Origin: Candidatus Desulfopertinax cowenii
GTDB lineage: Bacteria; Bacillota; Desulfotomaculia; Desulfotomaculales; Desulforudaceae
Direction of reading: 5' to 3'
Assembly (NCBI GenBank): GCA_001899445.1
Contig: MPOA01000002.1
Coordinates: 62,001-126,000 of the forward strand
DNA: 64,000 nt
The first letter of the stretch is position 1. Each line of letters starts with the position of its first letter. Of this stretch, positions 9,019 through 19,683 are shown in pieces. The notes beneath the pieces were generated by a model, which saw only the letters and a list, made by a program, of their open reading frames with translations, was not told where the DNA came from and did no database searches. Both the position numbers and the translations under genes were made by a program.

Positions 9019-9773
9019 TTTTCCCACCCCGAAGCGATCGTGGCCGAGAGTATCGTGGCTAGGATGATGTTCCAGTTTCCCTCTAGCAGTTGGCCCAGCA
9101 GGAGCGACAATCCCCCGGCCAGCACGCCGGCGCAAAGGAGCAACCGGTCACTTAACTGCATGACCAACAGGCAGATAAACATGGCCGGCAGGGCGAACCC
9201 CAGGGGCAATTGTTCGATCCCCGGTACGATACTCCCAAACAGTACCCCGATGACCGTACCGGCTATCCAGGCCGCGTAGGCGGCGAAGTTCGTACCGTAC
9301 ATGAACCAGTGGTGGCGCGGCCGTTCCCGGTACACCGTACTGTTCAGCGCGAAGGTTTCGTCGGTAATACCCCACCCCAGCAGGGCGTAGCTGTGAACTC
9401 GCAGGCCCCGCAGGTGGGGGGCCAGCGAAGCACTCATCAGGATGTGCCGGAGGTTCACCAGGAAAGTGGTCAGGATGATGGTGGCCGGGCTCATGGCCGC
9501 CGCGAACATGCCGGCGGCGATGAACTGAGACGCCCCGGCGAACACGATCACGGACATGGCTATTGTTTCCAGGATGGTCAGGCCGGCCTCCCCGGCCATG
9601 ATGCCGAAAGCCATGGCCAGGACCACGTACCCGAGCATGATCGGTACCGCATGGCTGACGCCCGCGGCCAGTTCCGCGGCCAGATTTGCGGCTTCCGTTC
9701 TTACAGTTGCCTCCGTCCGCAAAGCCCAAATTCGTCCTTTCCCCAAGATACCTCTCCATTTTAACACAATCAC
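9000..9773 (-). CDS. azlC: AzlC family branched-chain amino acid permease
   Basis: Large subunit of the AzlCD exporter, about 257 aa if read from GTG 9773, with multiple transmembrane helices. The family core AVPIMLGYVVLAMAFGIMA, the VFAGASQF segment and a LRHILMSASLAP motif are visible. The start is uncertain: in-frame TTG codons downstream would give a length nearer 235 aa and better match the family. It overlaps azlD by 19 nt, so the two are coupled. Transcription runs away from the T-box promoter at 9950. Confidence 0.85.
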   Translation of the reverse strand: MIVLKWRGILGKGRIWALRTEATVRTEAANLAAELAAGVSHAVPIMLGYVVLAMAFGIMAGEAGLTILETIAMSVIVFAGASQFIAAGMFAAAMSPATIILTTFLVNLRHILMSASLAPHLRGLRVHSYALLGWGITDETFALNSTVYRERPRHHWFMYGTNFAAYAAWIAGTVIGVLFGSIVPGIEQLPLGFALPAMFICLLVMQLSDRLLLCAGVLAGGLSLLLGQLLEGNWNIILATILSATIASGWEKWKSSG

Positions 9774-9949
9774 GGTTCATTTGCGACGGGCAGCCTTGTA
9801 ATTGCAAGGTCCCTGTCGAAACCCGCCCCAAATACGCCCCAAATATATATCCCGCCGGGGTAGAATGTTTTCGCCTCTGCCCTGAAAGGGCCTATTCATT
9901 TTTACTTCCGAACAGCGCAAATGGCTCTGGATGAATACGAAAAAAGACA

Positions 9950-9978
9950 TTGACAGGATACGTGGATATTTGTATACT
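9950..9978 (+). promoter_or_regulatory. Sigma-A promoter of the ilv-leu operon
   Basis: TTGACA at 9950-9955 and TATACT at 9973-9978 with an exact 17-bp spacer. This near-consensus promoter lies directly upstream of the T-box leader, so strong constitutive initiation is expected, with control exerted by the leader RNA. Confidence 0.85.
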
Positions 9979-9984
9979 GGACCA

Positions 9985-10305
9985 TATCTTTTTAGAGCGT
10001 GTTAAAGGCGAGGAAGGGGACGCGGGACCTGTCCGTCGGCCGTTCCAGAGAGCCGGGGGAGCTGAAAACCGGTGCGGGACGCAGGTCCAAAGATCACCCT
10101 GGAGCCGGGGACCGAAAGTGGGGCGTGAGGGAGCGTCTAGCCAGTAGGTTGCCACCGGGTTGGTGACCCGTTATCCCAACCACGTGCTAAAGCGGCACGG
10201 AAAGAGCGGCCGTCTCCAAAGTAACGGTGCGGCAAGCAGGGTGGTACCGCGCGAGCGCAGCCTTTCGTCCCTGGCAGTCGTCGCTGCCTGGGCGGGAGGC
10301 TTAAC
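9985..10305 (+). ncRNA. T-box leader, isoleucine specifier
   Basis: The universal T-box sequence AGGGTGGTACCGCG is at 10238-10251 and binds the acceptor end of uncharged tRNA. Stem I landmarks are visible: AGAGAGCCGGGGG followed by GCTGAAAACCGG near 10050, and a specifier loop in which AGATCACCCTGGAG offers AUC (10093-10095), an isoleucine codon. The terminator alternative is formed by 10261-10277 with 10284-10299. The leader should raise expression when tRNA-Ile is uncharged. Downstream genes make Ile, Val and Leu, which agrees. Confidence 0.92.
10261..10299 (+). terminator. T-box regulated terminator hairpin
   Basis: CCTTTCGTCCCTGGCAG (10261-10277) pairs with CTGCCTGGGCGGGAGG (10284-10299), with a few mismatches and G-U pairs. 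The left arm overlaps the region that would pair with the T-box bulge in the antiterminator. The following tract CTTAACTTGTTTCC is a poor U-run, so termination may be inefficient or aided by a factor. Confidence 0.7.
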
Positions 10306-10357
10306 TTGTTTCCGGGATTCAGGCCAAGCAACATGGATTCAGTGGGGGAGATGGCAG

Positions 10358-11239
10358 ATGGGGCTTATCATCTACGTCAACGGGGAGTTTGTTCCGGAAG
10401 AAAAAGCCGTAGTCTCCGTGTTTGACCATGGGCTCCTGTACGGAGACGGGATCTTCGAGGGTATCCGGGCCTATCACAACCGGGTGTTCAAACTCAAGGA
10501 CCACATCGACCGTCTCTACGACTCGGCGAAGGCAATTCTGCTGGAGATTCCCCTGACCAGGGAGGAAATGACCGAGGTCGTCCTGGAAACCATGCGTCGT
10601 AACGGCCTGCGCGAGGGGTACATCCGCCTGTTGGTGACCCGTGGGGTTGGTGATCTGGGCCTGGACCCAAAGAAGTGTAAACGGGCGGGCGTGATCTGCA
10701 TCGGCGCCTCCATCCAGCTCTACCCGGAGGAGTTTTACGAAAAAGGCCTGGAGATTATTACCGTACCTACCCGGCGTAACCTGGCCGAGGCGGTCAACCC
10801 GCGGATCAAGTCCCTTAACTACCTGAACAACATCCTGGCCAAGATCGAGGCCTCGCTGGCTGGGGTGAGCGAGGCGGTGATGCTGAACGCCGAGGGTTAC
10901 GTGGCCGAGGCCACCGGGGACAACATCTTCGTTGTGAAGAACGGCGTGCTGATCACGCCGCCGTCCCACGTGGGCGTCCTGGAGGGCATCACCCGGAACA
11001 CGGTGCTGGACCTGGCCCGCACCCGGGGGATCCCGGTGGAGGAGAAGCTGTTTACCCGGTACGACATTTACACCGCCGACGAGTGTTTCCTAACCGGAAC
11101 GGCGGCCGAGGTGATTCCGGTGATCAAGGTGGACGCCCGGGTGATCGGGAGCGGTGCGCCCGGCGAAATTACCCGGGACCTGATCCACGATTTCCGTGAA
11201 CTGACCAAGACCGACGGCCCCTTAATCTTTACGGAGTAA
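10358..11239 (+). CDS. ilvE: Branched-chain amino acid aminotransferase
   Basis: A class IV PLP aminotransferase (293 aa) that makes Ile, Val and Leu from their 2-oxo acids with glutamate. It has FDHGLLYGDGIFEGIRAY at the N-terminus and the PLP lysine in RIKSLNYLNN. ATG at 10358 (MGLIIYVNGEF) lies 7 nt after GGGGGAG; an open frame extends upstream but only through the T-box. As first gene of the operon it is directly controlled by the isoleucine T-box. Confidence 0.93.
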   Translation: MGLIIYVNGEFVPEEKAVVSVFDHGLLYGDGIFEGIRAYHNRVFKLKDHIDRLYDSAKAILLEIPLTREEMTEVVLETMRRNGLREGYIRLLVTRGVGDLGLDPKKCKRAGVICIGASIQLYPEEFYEKGLEIITVPTRRNLAEAVNPRIKSLNYLNNILAKIEASLAGVSEAVMLNAEGYVAEATGDNIFVVKNGVLITPPSHVGVLEGITRNTVLDLARTRGIPVEEKLFTRYDIYTADECFLTGTAAEVIPVIKVDARVIGSGAPGEITRDLIHDFRELTKTDGPLIFTE

Positions 11240-11247
11240 TACGTTAA

Positions 11248-11316
11248 GGGGGGGGGGCAGACCTGACCATGGATTATGGAGAACGGGAATTTTGAAGTTT
11301 TTGAGGTCTGACCCCC
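11248..11316. repeat. REP-like inverted repeat between ilvE and ilvD
   Basis: A run of ten G at 11248-11257 plus CAGACCT (to 11264) pairs with AGGTCTGACCCCC at 11304-11316 with one unpaired base, enclosing about 39 nt of AT-richer sequence. The long GC-clamped palindrome resembles REP/MITE-type intergenic repeats. It sits just ahead of the ilvD ribosome-binding site: the CCCCC of its right arm could also pair with the GGGGG of that site at 11326-11330. Confidence 0.55.
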
Positions 11317-11335
11317 GATGAAGTAGGGGGTATAT

Positions 11336-13006
11336 ATGCGCAGTGACGTGGTGAAGAAAGGTTTGGAGAAGGCGCCCCACCGTTCGCTCTTGCGGGCGCT
11401 GGGGTTCACCGACGCCGAGATGTCCCGGCCTCTGATCGGGGTCGTGAACTCGGAGAGCGAGATCGTGCCGGGCCACCTGCACCTGGGGGAACTAGCCCGG
11501 GCCGTCAAGGACGGCGTTCGGATGAACGGGGGGGTGCCCGTTTCCTTCGGCGGGATTGCCGTCTGTGACGGTTTGGCCATGGGGCACGAGGGGATGAAGT
11601 ACTCCCTGCCCAGCCGGGAACTGATCGCGGACAGCATCGAGGTCATGGCCCGGGCGCACGCCTTTGACGGCCTGGTTTTTATAACCGCCTGCGATAAGAT
11701 CGTACCCGGGATGTTGATGGCCGCGGCGCGGCTGGATCTGCCCTGCCTGGTGGTCAGCGGGGGGCCGATGCTGGCCGGGAACTTCCGGGGCCGCGCGGTG
11801 TCCCTGAGCAGCGTCTTCGAGGGGGTGGGCGCCGTCAAGGCCGGCCGGATGACCGAGGCGGAGCTGGCCGAACTGGAGGAAGCAGCCTGCCCGGGCTGCG
11901 GTTCCTGCGCCGGGATGTTCACCGCCAACTCCATGAACTGCCTGACCGAGGCACTGGGAATTGCGCTCCCCGGCAATGGCACCATTCCCGCCGTCAGCGC
12001 GGCGCGCCGCCGCCTGGCCAAGGAAGCGGGGATGCAGGCGGTCGAACTGGTGCGGCGGGACCTGCGGCCGTCCAGGATCATGACCCCGGCCGCCTTCGAA
12101 AACGCGCTAACGGTGGACATGGCCCTGGGCTGCTCGACCAACACCGTGCTGCACCTGTTGGCCATTGCCCATGAGGCCGGAGTGGCTATCGACCTGAAAC
12201 TGGTCAACGAAATCAGCGCCCGCACCCCCAACCTCTGCCGGTTGAGTCCGGCCGGGCCGTTCCACCTGCAGGACCTGGACGAGGCCGGGGGTATCCCGGT
12301 AGTGCTGGCCGAACTGGACGGCAAGGGGCTCATCAACCGGGAGGCGCTGACCGTCACCGGCCGGACGGTGGCCGAGAACTTCGCCGGCTGCCGGAACCGG
12401 CGGCCCGACATGGTCCGCTCCGCGGCGGAGCCGTACGCTCCGAGCGGCGGCCTGGCCATCCTCTGGGGTAACCTGGCGCCGGACGGCGCCGTGGTGAAGG
12501 CTTCAGCCGTGGCGCCGGAGATGATGCGCCACCGCGGCCCGGCCCGGGTCTTCGACTCCGAGGAGGCGGCCGTGGAGGCGATCCTGGAGGGGAGCATCAA
12601 GAGCGGCGAAGTGGTGGTGATCCGCTACGAGGGTCCCAAAGGCGGTCCGGGAATGCGGGAGATGTTGACCCCCACTGCCGCGTTGGCCGGCATGGGCCTG
12701 GACCGCGAGGTCGCCCTGCTGACCGACGGCCGGTTTTCGGGCGCTACCCGCGGCGCGGCGATCGGCCATATTTCGCCCGAGGCCCAGGAGGGCGGCCCTA
12801 TCGCCGCCCTGCGGGACGGGGACCTGATCGAGATCAACATTCTGGAACGGACCCTGAGCGTGGACCTGGACGCTGGGGAGCTGGCGCGGCGGCTGGCGGC
12901 GTGGGATCCACCGGCGCCAAAGGTGGAAAAGGGCTATCTGGCCCGCTATGCGCGGCGCGTGCGTTCGGCCTCCACCGGGGCCATTGTCCGGGACGATCCG
13001 GAATGA
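11336..13006 (+). CDS. ilvD: Dihydroxy-acid dehydratase
   Basis: IlvD is an iron-sulfur enzyme that dehydrates 2,3-dihydroxy acids to 2-oxo acids for Ile and Val. The 556-aa protein carries the family cysteines in the [11 protein letters not shown] and [17 protein letters not shown] motifs, and the GRFSGATRG signature near the C-terminus. ATG at 11336 follows a GGGGG site. The gene lies 96 nt after ilvE, the space being filled by an inverted repeat. The stop is 11 nt before the ilvB start. Confidence 0.96.
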   Translation: MRSDVVKKGLEKAPHRSLLRALGFTDAEMSRPLIGVVNSESEIVPGHLHLGELARAVKDGVRMNGGVPVSFGGIAVCDGLAMGHEGMKYSLPSRELIADSIEVMARAHAFDGLVFITACDKIVPGMLMAAARLDLPCLVVSGGPMLAGNFRGRAVSLSSVFEGVGAVKAGRMTEAELAELEEAACPGCGSCAGMFTANSMNCLTEALGIALPGNGTIPAVSAARRRLAKEAGMQAVELVRRDLRPSRIMTPAAFENALTVDMALGCSTNTVLHLLAIAHEAGVAIDLKLVNEISARTPNLCRLSPAGPFHLQDLDEAGGIPVVLAELDGKGLINREALTVTGRTVAENFAGCRNRRPDMVRSAAEPYAPSGGLAILWGNLAPDGAVVKASAVAPEMMRHRGPARVFDSEEAAVEAILEGSIKSGEVVVIRYEGPKGGPGMREMLTPTAALAGMGLDREVALLTDGRFSGATRGAAIGHISPEAQEGGPIAALRDGDLIEINILERTLSVDLDAGELARRLAAWDPPAPKVEKGYLARYARRVRSASTGAIVRDDPE

Positions 13007-13017
13007 GGAGTGAGAAG

Positions 13018-14673
13018 ATGCTTACCGGGGGACAAATACTGGTTGAATGCCTAAGGAACGAAGGGGTGGACACCATCTTTGGCTACCCCGGGGGCGCGGT
13101 GCTGCCCATCTACGACGCCCTTTACGACGCCGATATCCGCCACATCCTGACCAGACACGAGCAGGGGGCGGCGCACGCGGCCGACGGTTACGCGCGGGCC
13201 ACCGGTCGCCCGGGGGTTTGTCTCGCCACGTCCGGTCCCGGGGCCACCAACCTGGTGACCGGGCTCGCCACCGCGTCCATGGACTCGGTGCCCATGGTGG
13301 CGCTGACCGGCCAGGTTCCGACCAGCCTATTGGGGAAGGACTCCTTCCAGGAGGCTGACATTACGGGGATCTCCATGCCGATCACCAAGCACAACTATCT
13401 GGTGCGGGACGTAAACGACCTGCCGCGGATCATCAAGGAGGCGTTCTATATTGCCACCACCGGCCGGCCCGGCCCGGTGCTGATCGACATTCCCCGGGAC
13501 GTTTCGGCGGCGAAAACCGAGTACCGCGATCCTGGCCCTATTGGCCTGCGCGGTTATCAGCCCCGGCTGGCCGGCGAACCGGCGAAGATCGCCGCCGCGG
13601 CTAAGGCCATCGCCAAGGCCCGGCGCCCCGTGATCTACGCCGGGGGCGGCGTGATCAACTCGGGGGCGGCTGGACAGCTCCGGAAGCTGGCCGAAACGCT
13701 TATGGCCCCGGTGGTGGTTACGCTGATGGGCCTGGGCGGCTTCCCGGCCGACCACCCGCTTTACCTGGGCATGCTGGGTATGCACGGGTCCCGGTACGCC
13801 AACTACGCGGTCAGCGAGTGCGACCTGCTGCTGGCGATCGGGGTCCGCTTTGACGACCGGGTGACCGGCAAAGTGGAGACCTTCGCGCCCCACGCCACCA
13901 TCATTCACATCGACATTGACCAGGCCGAACTGGGCAAGAACGTGTCGGTGGACATCGCCATCGCGGGCGACGTGCGCACCGTGCTGGTGGACCTGTTGAA
14001 ACACCTGACCAGCAACCCCGACCCGGCCTGGAACGAAAAGATCCAGCACTGGAAGAAAGAATACCCGTTGGACTACCGGAAAGAGGGGATGCGCCCGCAG
14101 GCCGTGATCAGGGAGATCGCGGAGGTGACCGCTGGCCGGCCAGTCCGGATCACCACCGAGGTAGGACAGAACCAGATGTGGACCGCTCAGTATTTTCCCT
14201 TCACCCGCCCGCGCAGCTTTATTTCTTCGGGTGGCTTGGGTACCATGGGCTACGGTTTTCCGGCCGCCATCGGGGTGCAGGTGGCCTGCCCCGACGAGCT
14301 GGTTTTCGATATTGCCGGGGACGGCAGCATCCAGATGAACATCCAGGAACTGGCCACCGCGGTGAACTACGAACTGCCCATCAACGTGGCCATCCTGGAT
14401 AATGGTTACCTGGGCATGGTCCGGCAGTGGCAGGAACTGTTCTACAACCGCCGCTATTCGCAGACCGAGCTGCGGAACCCGGATTTCGTGAAGATCGCCG
14501 AGGCCTACGGCGCCGAGGCTCTCCGGGTGGAGAAGGTGACGGAAATCCGCCCGGCCCTGGAGCAGGCCGTCGCCTCCTCGAAGCCGGTGCTGCTGGACTT
14601 TATTATCGAGCGCGAGGAGAACGTGATGCCGATGGTTCCGCCTGGGGAATCTATCAACAAGATGCTGGGCTAG
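13018..14673 (+). CDS. ilvB: Acetolactate synthase, large subunit
   Basis: A thiamine-diphosphate enzyme (551 aa) that forms acetolactate or acetohydroxybutyrate. The order is an N-terminal Pyr domain with [14 protein letters not shown] and the catalytic glutamate in [16 protein letters not shown], a central domain with FDDRVTGK, then a C-terminal PP domain with [14 protein letters not shown] and the Mg2+-binding [14 protein letters not shown] at 13018 follows GAGGAG by 7 nt; an ATG at 13003 overlapping the ilvD stop is less likely. It pairs with ilvN downstream. Confidence 0.95.
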   Translation: MLTGGQILVECLRNEGVDTIFGYPGGAVLPIYDALYDADIRHILTRHEQGAAHAADGYARATGRPGVCLATSGPGATNLVTGLATASMDSVPMVALTGQVPTSLLGKDSFQEADITGISMPITKHNYLVRDVNDLPRIIKEAFYIATTGRPGPVLIDIPRDVSAAKTEYRDPGPIGLRGYQPRLAGEPAKIAAAAKAIAKARRPVIYAGGGVINSGAAGQLRKLAETLMAPVVVTLMGLGGFPADHPLYLGMLGMHGSRYANYAVSECDLLLAIGVRFDDRVTGKVETFAPHATIIHIDIDQAELGKNVSVDIAIAGDVRTVLVDLLKHLTSNPDPAWNEKIQHWKKEYPLDYRKEGMRPQAVIREIAEVTAGRPVRITTEVGQNQMWTAQYFPFTRPRSFISSGGLGTMGYGFPAAIGVQVACPDELVFDIAGDGSIQMNIQELATAVNYELPINVAILDNGYLGMVRQWQELFYNRRYSQTELRNPDFVKIAEAYGAEALRVEKVTEIRPALEQAVASSKPVLLDFIIEREENVMPMVPPGESINKMLG

Positions 14674-14711
14674 CCGGCATTATCCCGGGGACGGCAAGGA
14701 GGGGAGACCAG

Positions 14712-15209
14712 ATGCGCAGTACCTTTTCGGTTCTAGTGGAGAACAATCCAGGGGTCCTGGCCCGGGTGGCCGGTCTTTTTAGCCGCCGGGGCTACAATAT
14801 CGACAGCCTGTCGGTCAGCCGCACCGACGACCCCACCATTTCCCGGATGACCATTGTGGTGGAGGGGGACGAAACCATTCTGGATCAGGTGGCCAAGCAA
14901 CTGCGGAAACTGGTGGACGTAATTCGGGTGCGGGACATCACCAACGATCCCTACGTGGACCGCGAACTGGTCCTCATTAAGGTGAACGCGGACTCGGCCA
15001 AACGGGGGGAAATCATGCAGATTGTAGAGATCTTCCGGGGCCGAATCGTGGACGTGGGGGAGCACACCTGTATCGTTGAGGTGACCGGCGACGAAGGCAA
15101 GATCAACGCCATCGAGAGTGCCCTCAAGCCGTTCGGAATTGTCGAACTAGTGCGCACCGGGAGGGTGGCCTTGCAGCGGGGGACCCAAACCGTCCTCGTG
15201 GAAGAATGA
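14712..15209 (+). CDS. ilvN: Acetolactate synthase, small regulatory subunit
   Basis: The regulatory subunit (165 aa), with an N-terminal ACT domain beginning STFSVLVENNPGVLARVAGLF and a C-terminal ACT-like half, the usual length for the full-size form. It binds valine or related end products and inhibits IlvB. ATG at 14712 follows a strong AAGGAGGGGAG site and comes 38 nt after ilvB. Confidence 0.95.
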   Translation: MRSTFSVLVENNPGVLARVAGLFSRRGYNIDSLSVSRTDDPTISRMTIVVEGDETILDQVAKQLRKLVDVIRVRDITNDPYVDRELVLIKVNADSAKRGEIMQIVEIFRGRIVDVGEHTCIVEVTGDEGKINAIESALKPFGIVELVRTGRVALQRGTQTVLVEE

Positions 15210-15317
15210 TCCTGGTTAACTTGCGGGAAAAGCCGGGAAGCCGTTTTAAGTGCTGTTTTGCTACTTGGATGGCGGCTTCGCCCGAGGATAAAATTTATGG
15301 AGGGGAAGTGCTCTCTA

Positions 15318-16304
15318 ATGAAAGTGTATTACGATGCTGATGCCCGTCTAGAACTGCTGGCGGGCAAGACGGTAGCGGTGATCGGCTACGGCAGCCAGGG
15401 ACACGCCCAGGCCCAGAACCTAAACGACAGCGGCGTCTCCGTGGTGGTCGGGTTGCGGCCAGGCAGCCCCAGCCAAGCCCGAGCCGAGGCCGACGGCCTG
15501 CGGGTACTCCCGGTGCCGGAAGCGGCCGCGGCCGGAGATATCATCCAGATCCTGGTGCCGGACGAGCACCAGGCCGTGCTGTACAAGACCGACATCGCGC
15601 CACACCTGACGGCGGGCAAGGCGCTGATGTTTTCACATGGTTTCAACATCCACTTTAAACAGATCGTGCCGCCGGCTGACGTGGACGTGTTTATGGTGGC
15701 GCCCAAGAGCCCGGGCCGGATGGTGCGCCGGCTCTACCAGGAAGGGAAGGGCGTGCCCGGGCTGATCGCGGTGCACCAGGATGCCAGCGGCCAGGCGCGC
15801 GACCTGGCGCTGGCCTACGCGCGGGCGATCGGCTGCACCCGGGCCGGGGTGTTTGAAACCACTTTCCGCGAAGAGACCGAAACCGACCTGTTCGGCGAGC
15901 AGTGCGTGCTCTGCGGCGGGGTGACCGAACTGATCAAGGCCGGGTTTGAGACCCTGGTCGAGGCCGGTTATTCCCCCGAGATCGCTTACTTCGAGTGCCT
16001 GCACGAGCTGAAGCTGATTGTTGACCTGATCAACGAGGGCGGGCTGACCAAAATGCGCCAGAACGTTAGCAATACTGCCGAATACGGCGACTACATGGTC
16101 GGTTCGCGGATCATCAACGAGGACGTGCGCGCGGAGATGCGGGCCGTACTGGCCGAGATCCAGAGCGGCATTTTCGCCAAGGAGTGGATCCTGGAGAACC
16201 AGGCGGGGCAGCCGTCCTTCAAGGCCATGCGCCGCCAGGAGCAGGAGCACCTGATCGAGGAAGTGGGCGTCGAACTCCGGAAGATGATGCCCTGGCTAAA
16301 GTAG
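15318..16304 (+). CDS. ilvC: Ketol-acid reductoisomerase (class I)
   Basis: IlvC isomerises and reduces acetolactate or acetohydroxybutyrate. The 328-aa protein has an N-terminal Rossmann motif [15 protein letters not shown] followed by the cofactor loop GLRPGSPS, whose arginine and serines suggest NADPH preference. The C-terminal knotted domain has the Mg2+-binding acidic residues in ETDLFGEQ and CLHELKLI. Length fits class I. ATG at 15318 follows GGAGGGGA by about 11 nt. Confidence 0.95.
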   Translation: MKVYYDADARLELLAGKTVAVIGYGSQGHAQAQNLNDSGVSVVVGLRPGSPSQARAEADGLRVLPVPEAAAAGDIIQILVPDEHQAVLYKTDIAPHLTAGKALMFSHGFNIHFKQIVPPADVDVFMVAPKSPGRMVRRLYQEGKGVPGLIAVHQDASGQARDLALAYARAIGCTRAGVFETTFREETETDLFGEQCVLCGGVTELIKAGFETLVEAGYSPEIAYFECLHELKLIVDLINEGGLTKMRQNVSNTAEYGDYMVGSRIINEDVRAEMRAVLAEIQSGIFAKEWILENQAGQPSFKAMRRQEQEHLIEEVGVELRKMMPWLK

Positions 16305-16333
16305 TCTTTCTTGGTGGGAGAGGGGGCTAGACC

Positions 16334-17863
16334 ATGAGTGAGCACGTCTACATTTTTGATACCACCCTGCGAGACGGAGAGCAGTCCCCGGGGGTGAACC
16401 TGAACATCCGTGAAAAGCTCCAGATCGCCCACCAGCTGGCCAGGCTGAACGTGGACGTGATCGAAGCCGGCTTCCCCTTCGCCTCCGCCGGCGACTTCCG
16501 GGCGGTGCAGTCCGTAGCGCGCGAGGTGCGCGGCGTGACCGTGGCCGGGCTGGCCCGGGCCAGGGCGTCGGACATCGACCGGGCGTGGGAGGCGCTGCGG
16601 GAGGCCGAACAGCCCCGGATTCACACCTTCATCGCCACCTCGGACATCCACATGCAGCACAAGCTACGGATGAACCGGGACGCGGTCCTGGAGGCGGCCG
16701 TGGAGGCGGTGAAACGCGCCAAGGGCTACACCAGCGACGTGGAGTTTTCAGCCGAGGACGCCTTTCGTTCTGACCTGGAGTTCCTCTGCCGGGTGCTGGC
16801 GGCGGTCATCGCCGCCGGGGCGACTACCGTGAATATCCCCGACACCGTGGGCTATGCCATGCCCGACGAGTTCGGGGAATTCATCCGCCAAGTGCAGGAG
16901 CGCACGCCCGGGATCGAAAAGGTGGTGGTCAGCGTGCACTGCCACAACGACCTGGGCCTGGCAGTGGCCAACTCCCTGGCCGCCGTGAAAAGCGGTGCCC
17001 GCCAGGTGGAATGCACCGTTAACGGCATCGGGGAGCGGGCCGGTAACGCCGCCCTGGAGGAAGTGGTCATGGCCCTGTATACCCGCCGGGAGAAGTACGG
17101 CCTGACCACTGGGATCCACACCAACGAAATTTACCACACCTCCAAGCTAATCAGCACCGTAACCGGCATGCCGGTCCAGTTCAACAAGGCCATTGTGGGC
17201 AAGAATGCTTTCCTGCACGAGTCGGGAATTCACCAGGATGGCGTGCTGAAAGAACGGACCACCTACGAGATCATCAACCCGTCCCTGGTGGGCATCACCT
17301 GCACCAACCTGGTGCTGGGCAAGCACTCGGGCCGCCACGCCTTCCGGCAGCGGCTGGCCGAGTTGGGCTTCGAACTTTCCGAGGACGAGCTAAACCAGGC
17401 CTTCGTCCGGTTCAAGGAACTGGCGGATACCAAGAAGCAGATCACTGACGAAGACCTGGAGGCAATCCTGGAAGAGACAATCCGCCAAGTACCGGCCACC
17501 TTCGAACTGGACTACCTGCACGTGTTCAGCGGTACCACCGTGAAACCGACGGCGGTGATCGGCCTGTTGATCGAGGGCGAGTTTGTCCAGGAGACGGCCT
17601 GCGGCAACGGCCCGGTGGACGCGGCCTACAAGGCCATTGAGAAGGCCACGGGCCGGAAATACGCGCTGGTTAGCTACGTGATCGACGCGGTCACCGGTGG
17701 CACCGACGCCCTGGCCAATGTGACCCTCAAGGTGCGGGACAAGGATAACCGCGTTTATACCGGCCGGGGTGTTTCCACCGATGTGCTCGAAGCAAGCGCT
17801 CGGGCCTACGTGAACGTGATGAACAGGATCGTGTACGACCAGAAAACGCGCAAGCAGGATTGA
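16334..17863 (+). CDS. leuA: 2-Isopropylmalate synthase
   Basis: LeuA condenses 2-oxoisovalerate with acetyl-CoA, the first leucine step. The 509-aa protein has the DRE-TIM barrel start [14 protein letters not shown], the metal-binding [13 protein letters not shown], the [12 protein letters not shown] linker motif and a C-terminal LeuA allosteric domain (from about residue 380) that senses leucine. ATG is at 16334. The TGA stop is embedded in the leuC ribosome-binding site GAGGTGAAAA. Confidence 0.95.
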   Translation: MSEHVYIFDTTLRDGEQSPGVNLNIREKLQIAHQLARLNVDVIEAGFPFASAGDFRAVQSVAREVRGVTVAGLARARASDIDRAWEALREAEQPRIHTFIATSDIHMQHKLRMNRDAVLEAAVEAVKRAKGYTSDVEFSAEDAFRSDLEFLCRVLAAVIAAGATTVNIPDTVGYAMPDEFGEFIRQVQERTPGIEKVVVSVHCHNDLGLAVANSLAAVKSGARQVECTVNGIGERAGNAALEEVVMALYTRREKYGLTTGIHTNEIYHTSKLISTVTGMPVQFNKAIVGKNAFLHESGIHQDGVLKERTTYEIINPSLVGITCTNLVLGKHSGRHAFRQRLAELGFELSEDELNQAFVRFKELADTKKQITDEDLEAILEETIRQVPATFELDYLHVFSGTTVKPTAVIGLLIEGEFVQETACGNGPVDAAYKAIEKATGRKYALVSYVIDAVTGGTDALANVTLKVRDKDNRVYTGRGVSTDVLEASARAYVNVMNRIVYDQKTRKQD

Positions 17864-17875
17864 GGTGAAAAACCG

Positions 17876-19138
17876 ATGGGCATGACCATCACCGAGAAGG
17901 TACTGGCCCGGGCGGCTAGGCGGGACCGGGTCGCGCCGGGCGAGCTGATCTCGGCCCGGGTGGACGTCGTGCTGGGCAACGACATCACGGCGCCCCTGGC
18001 CATCCGGGAGTTTCGAAAGATTGGGGTGGACCGGGTGTTCGACCCGGAGCGGGTGATTTTGGTGCCCGACCACTTTGTGCCCAACAAGGACATCCAGTCG
18101 GCCGAACAGGCCAAAGAAATGCGGGACTTCGCCCGTGAACAGGGTCTGACTAACTACTTCGAAATCGGGCGCATGGGTATCGAGCACTGCCTGCTGCCCG
18201 AACAGGGCCTGGTGGGCCCGGGCGACGTGGTGATCGGGGCGGACTCCCACACCTGCACCTACGGCGCCCTCGGGGCGTTTGCCACCGGCGTGGGCAGCAC
18301 CGACCTGGCGGCGGCCATGGCCCTGGGCGAGACCTGGTTCAAGGTGCCCGCGTCCATCAAGTTCATCTACGAGGGCGAACTACCCGAGTGGGTGGGCGGC
18401 AAAGACCTGATCCTTCACACCATCGGGGATATCGGCGTGGAGGGGGCGCTCTACCAGGCCATGGAGTTCACCGGGCCGGCCATCGAGAACCTGTCCATGG
18501 ACGGACGGTTCACCATGGCCAACATGGCCATCGAGGCCGGGGCGAAGAACGGAATTATCGCTCCTGACGGGCGGACCATCGAGTACGTCCGCGGCCGGGC
18601 CCAGCGTCCCTACGAAATCTTCCAAAGCGACCCGGATGCCGAGTATGCCCGGGTCATCACCTACGACGTGAGCCAGATCGAGCCCCAGGTGGCCTTCCCG
18701 CATTCGCCGGATAACACCCGGCCGGTGACCGAAGCCGGGCAGGTGGAGATCGACCAGGTGGTGATTGGCTCCTGCACCAACGGTCGACTGGAGGACTTGC
18801 GGCTGGCGGCCCGGGTGCTGATGCGGCACCGGGTGCACAAAAACGTGCGTTTGATCGTTATCCCCGGCACCCAGGAAATCTACCGCCGGGCCATGGACGA
18901 GGGACTCCTGGCCGTCTTCATCCGGGCCGGCGGCGCGGTGAGCACGCCCACCTGCGGTCCGTGCCTGGGCGGCCACATGGGCGTACTGGCCCGGGGTGAG
19001 CGGGCGGTAGCCACCACCAACCGCAACTTCGTGGGCCGCATGGGTCACCCCGAGAGCGAAGTGTACCTGGCCAATCCGGCGGTGGCGGCTGCCTCGGCGA
19101 TTTTGGGCCGGATTGCCCATCCGAATGAGGTGACATAA
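17876..19138 (+). CDS. leuC: 3-Isopropylmalate dehydratase, large subunit
   Basis: Aconitase-family large subunit (420 aa, the shorter prokaryotic type). It carries [18 protein letters not shown], the first cluster cysteine in [11 protein letters not shown] and the CGPCLGG pair, binding a [4Fe-4S] cluster. With LeuD it isomerises 2- to 3-isopropylmalate; in organisms using citramalate the same pair also converts citramalate, which is relevant because cimA lies two genes downstream. ATG at 17876, with a second possible ATG at 17882. Confidence 0.93.
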   Translation: MGMTITEKVLARAARRDRVAPGELISARVDVVLGNDITAPLAIREFRKIGVDRVFDPERVILVPDHFVPNKDIQSAEQAKEMRDFAREQGLTNYFEIGRMGIEHCLLPEQGLVGPGDVVIGADSHTCTYGALGAFATGVGSTDLAAAMALGETWFKVPASIKFIYEGELPEWVGGKDLILHTIGDIGVEGALYQAMEFTGPAIENLSMDGRFTMANMAIEAGAKNGIIAPDGRTIEYVRGRAQRPYEIFQSDPDAEYARVITYDVSQIEPQVAFPHSPDNTRPVTEAGQVEIDQVVIGSCTNGRLEDLRLAARVLMRHRVHKNVRLIVIPGTQEIYRRAMDEGLLAVFIRAGGAVSTPTCGPCLGGHMGVLARGERAVATTNRNFVGRMGHPESEVYLANPAVAAASAILGRIAHPNEVT

Positions 19139-19139
19139 C

Positions 19140-19631
19140 ATGCTATTGGAAGGAAAAGCGTGGAAGTTCGGCGACAACATCGATACCGACGTGATCATCC
19201 CCGCCCGTTATCTGAGCACCTCCGACCCGGCCGAACTGGCCCGGCACTGTATGGAGGACGCCGACCCGGGGTTCCCCGGGAAGGTGCGCCCGGGCGATAT
19301 CATCGTAGGCGGCCGCAACTTCGGCTGCGGTAGTTCTCGGGAGCACGCGCCGCTGGCCATCAAGGGCGCCGGCGTATCCTGCGTGATTGCCCGGACCTTT
19401 GCCCGGATCTTTTACCGGAACGCCTTCAACATCGGCCTGCCGATCCTGGAGTGCCCGGCGGCGGTGGACGGCATCCGCACCGGCGACCGGGTGGCGGTGG
19501 ACACCGCCTCCGGCACTATCAGGAACCTGACCACGGGCGAGGAATTTGCGGCCAAGCCGATCCCCCCGTTCATGCAGGAAATCATTAATTCGGGGGGCTT
19601 GATTGCGTACGTGCGGCGTAAATTGACCTGA
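19140..19631 (+). CDS. leuD: 3-Isopropylmalate dehydratase, small subunit
   Basis: The 163-aa swivel domain partner of LeuC. It starts with a [18 protein letters not shown] segment and has [15 protein letters not shown], typical of the family. ATG at 19140 starts one base after the leuC stop, so the two subunits are coupled. leuB, which often follows, is absent here. Confidence 0.94.
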   Translation: MLLEGKAWKFGDNIDTDVIIPARYLSTSDPAELARHCMEDADPGFPGKVRPGDIIVGGRNFGCGSSREHAPLAIKGAGVSCVIARTFARIFYRNAFNIGLPILECPAAVDGIRTGDRVAVDTASGTIRNLTTGEEFAAKPIPPFMQEIINSGGLIAYVRRKLT

Positions 19632-19683
19632 GCGCACTTTTTAAGATATTAGCCGTAGGCCGGCAAAAAGGAGCACGATCTCC

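Noticed and set aside
10160-10357. N-terminal extension of IlvE
   Set aside because: It overlaps the T-box antiterminator/terminator region; the family start and a good RBS are at 10358.
11068-12600. 510-codon open frame on the minus strand
   Set aside because: It is antisense to ilvE and ilvD, which are unambiguous; the translation is Ser/Arg/Pro rich as expected for a shadow of GC-rich genes.
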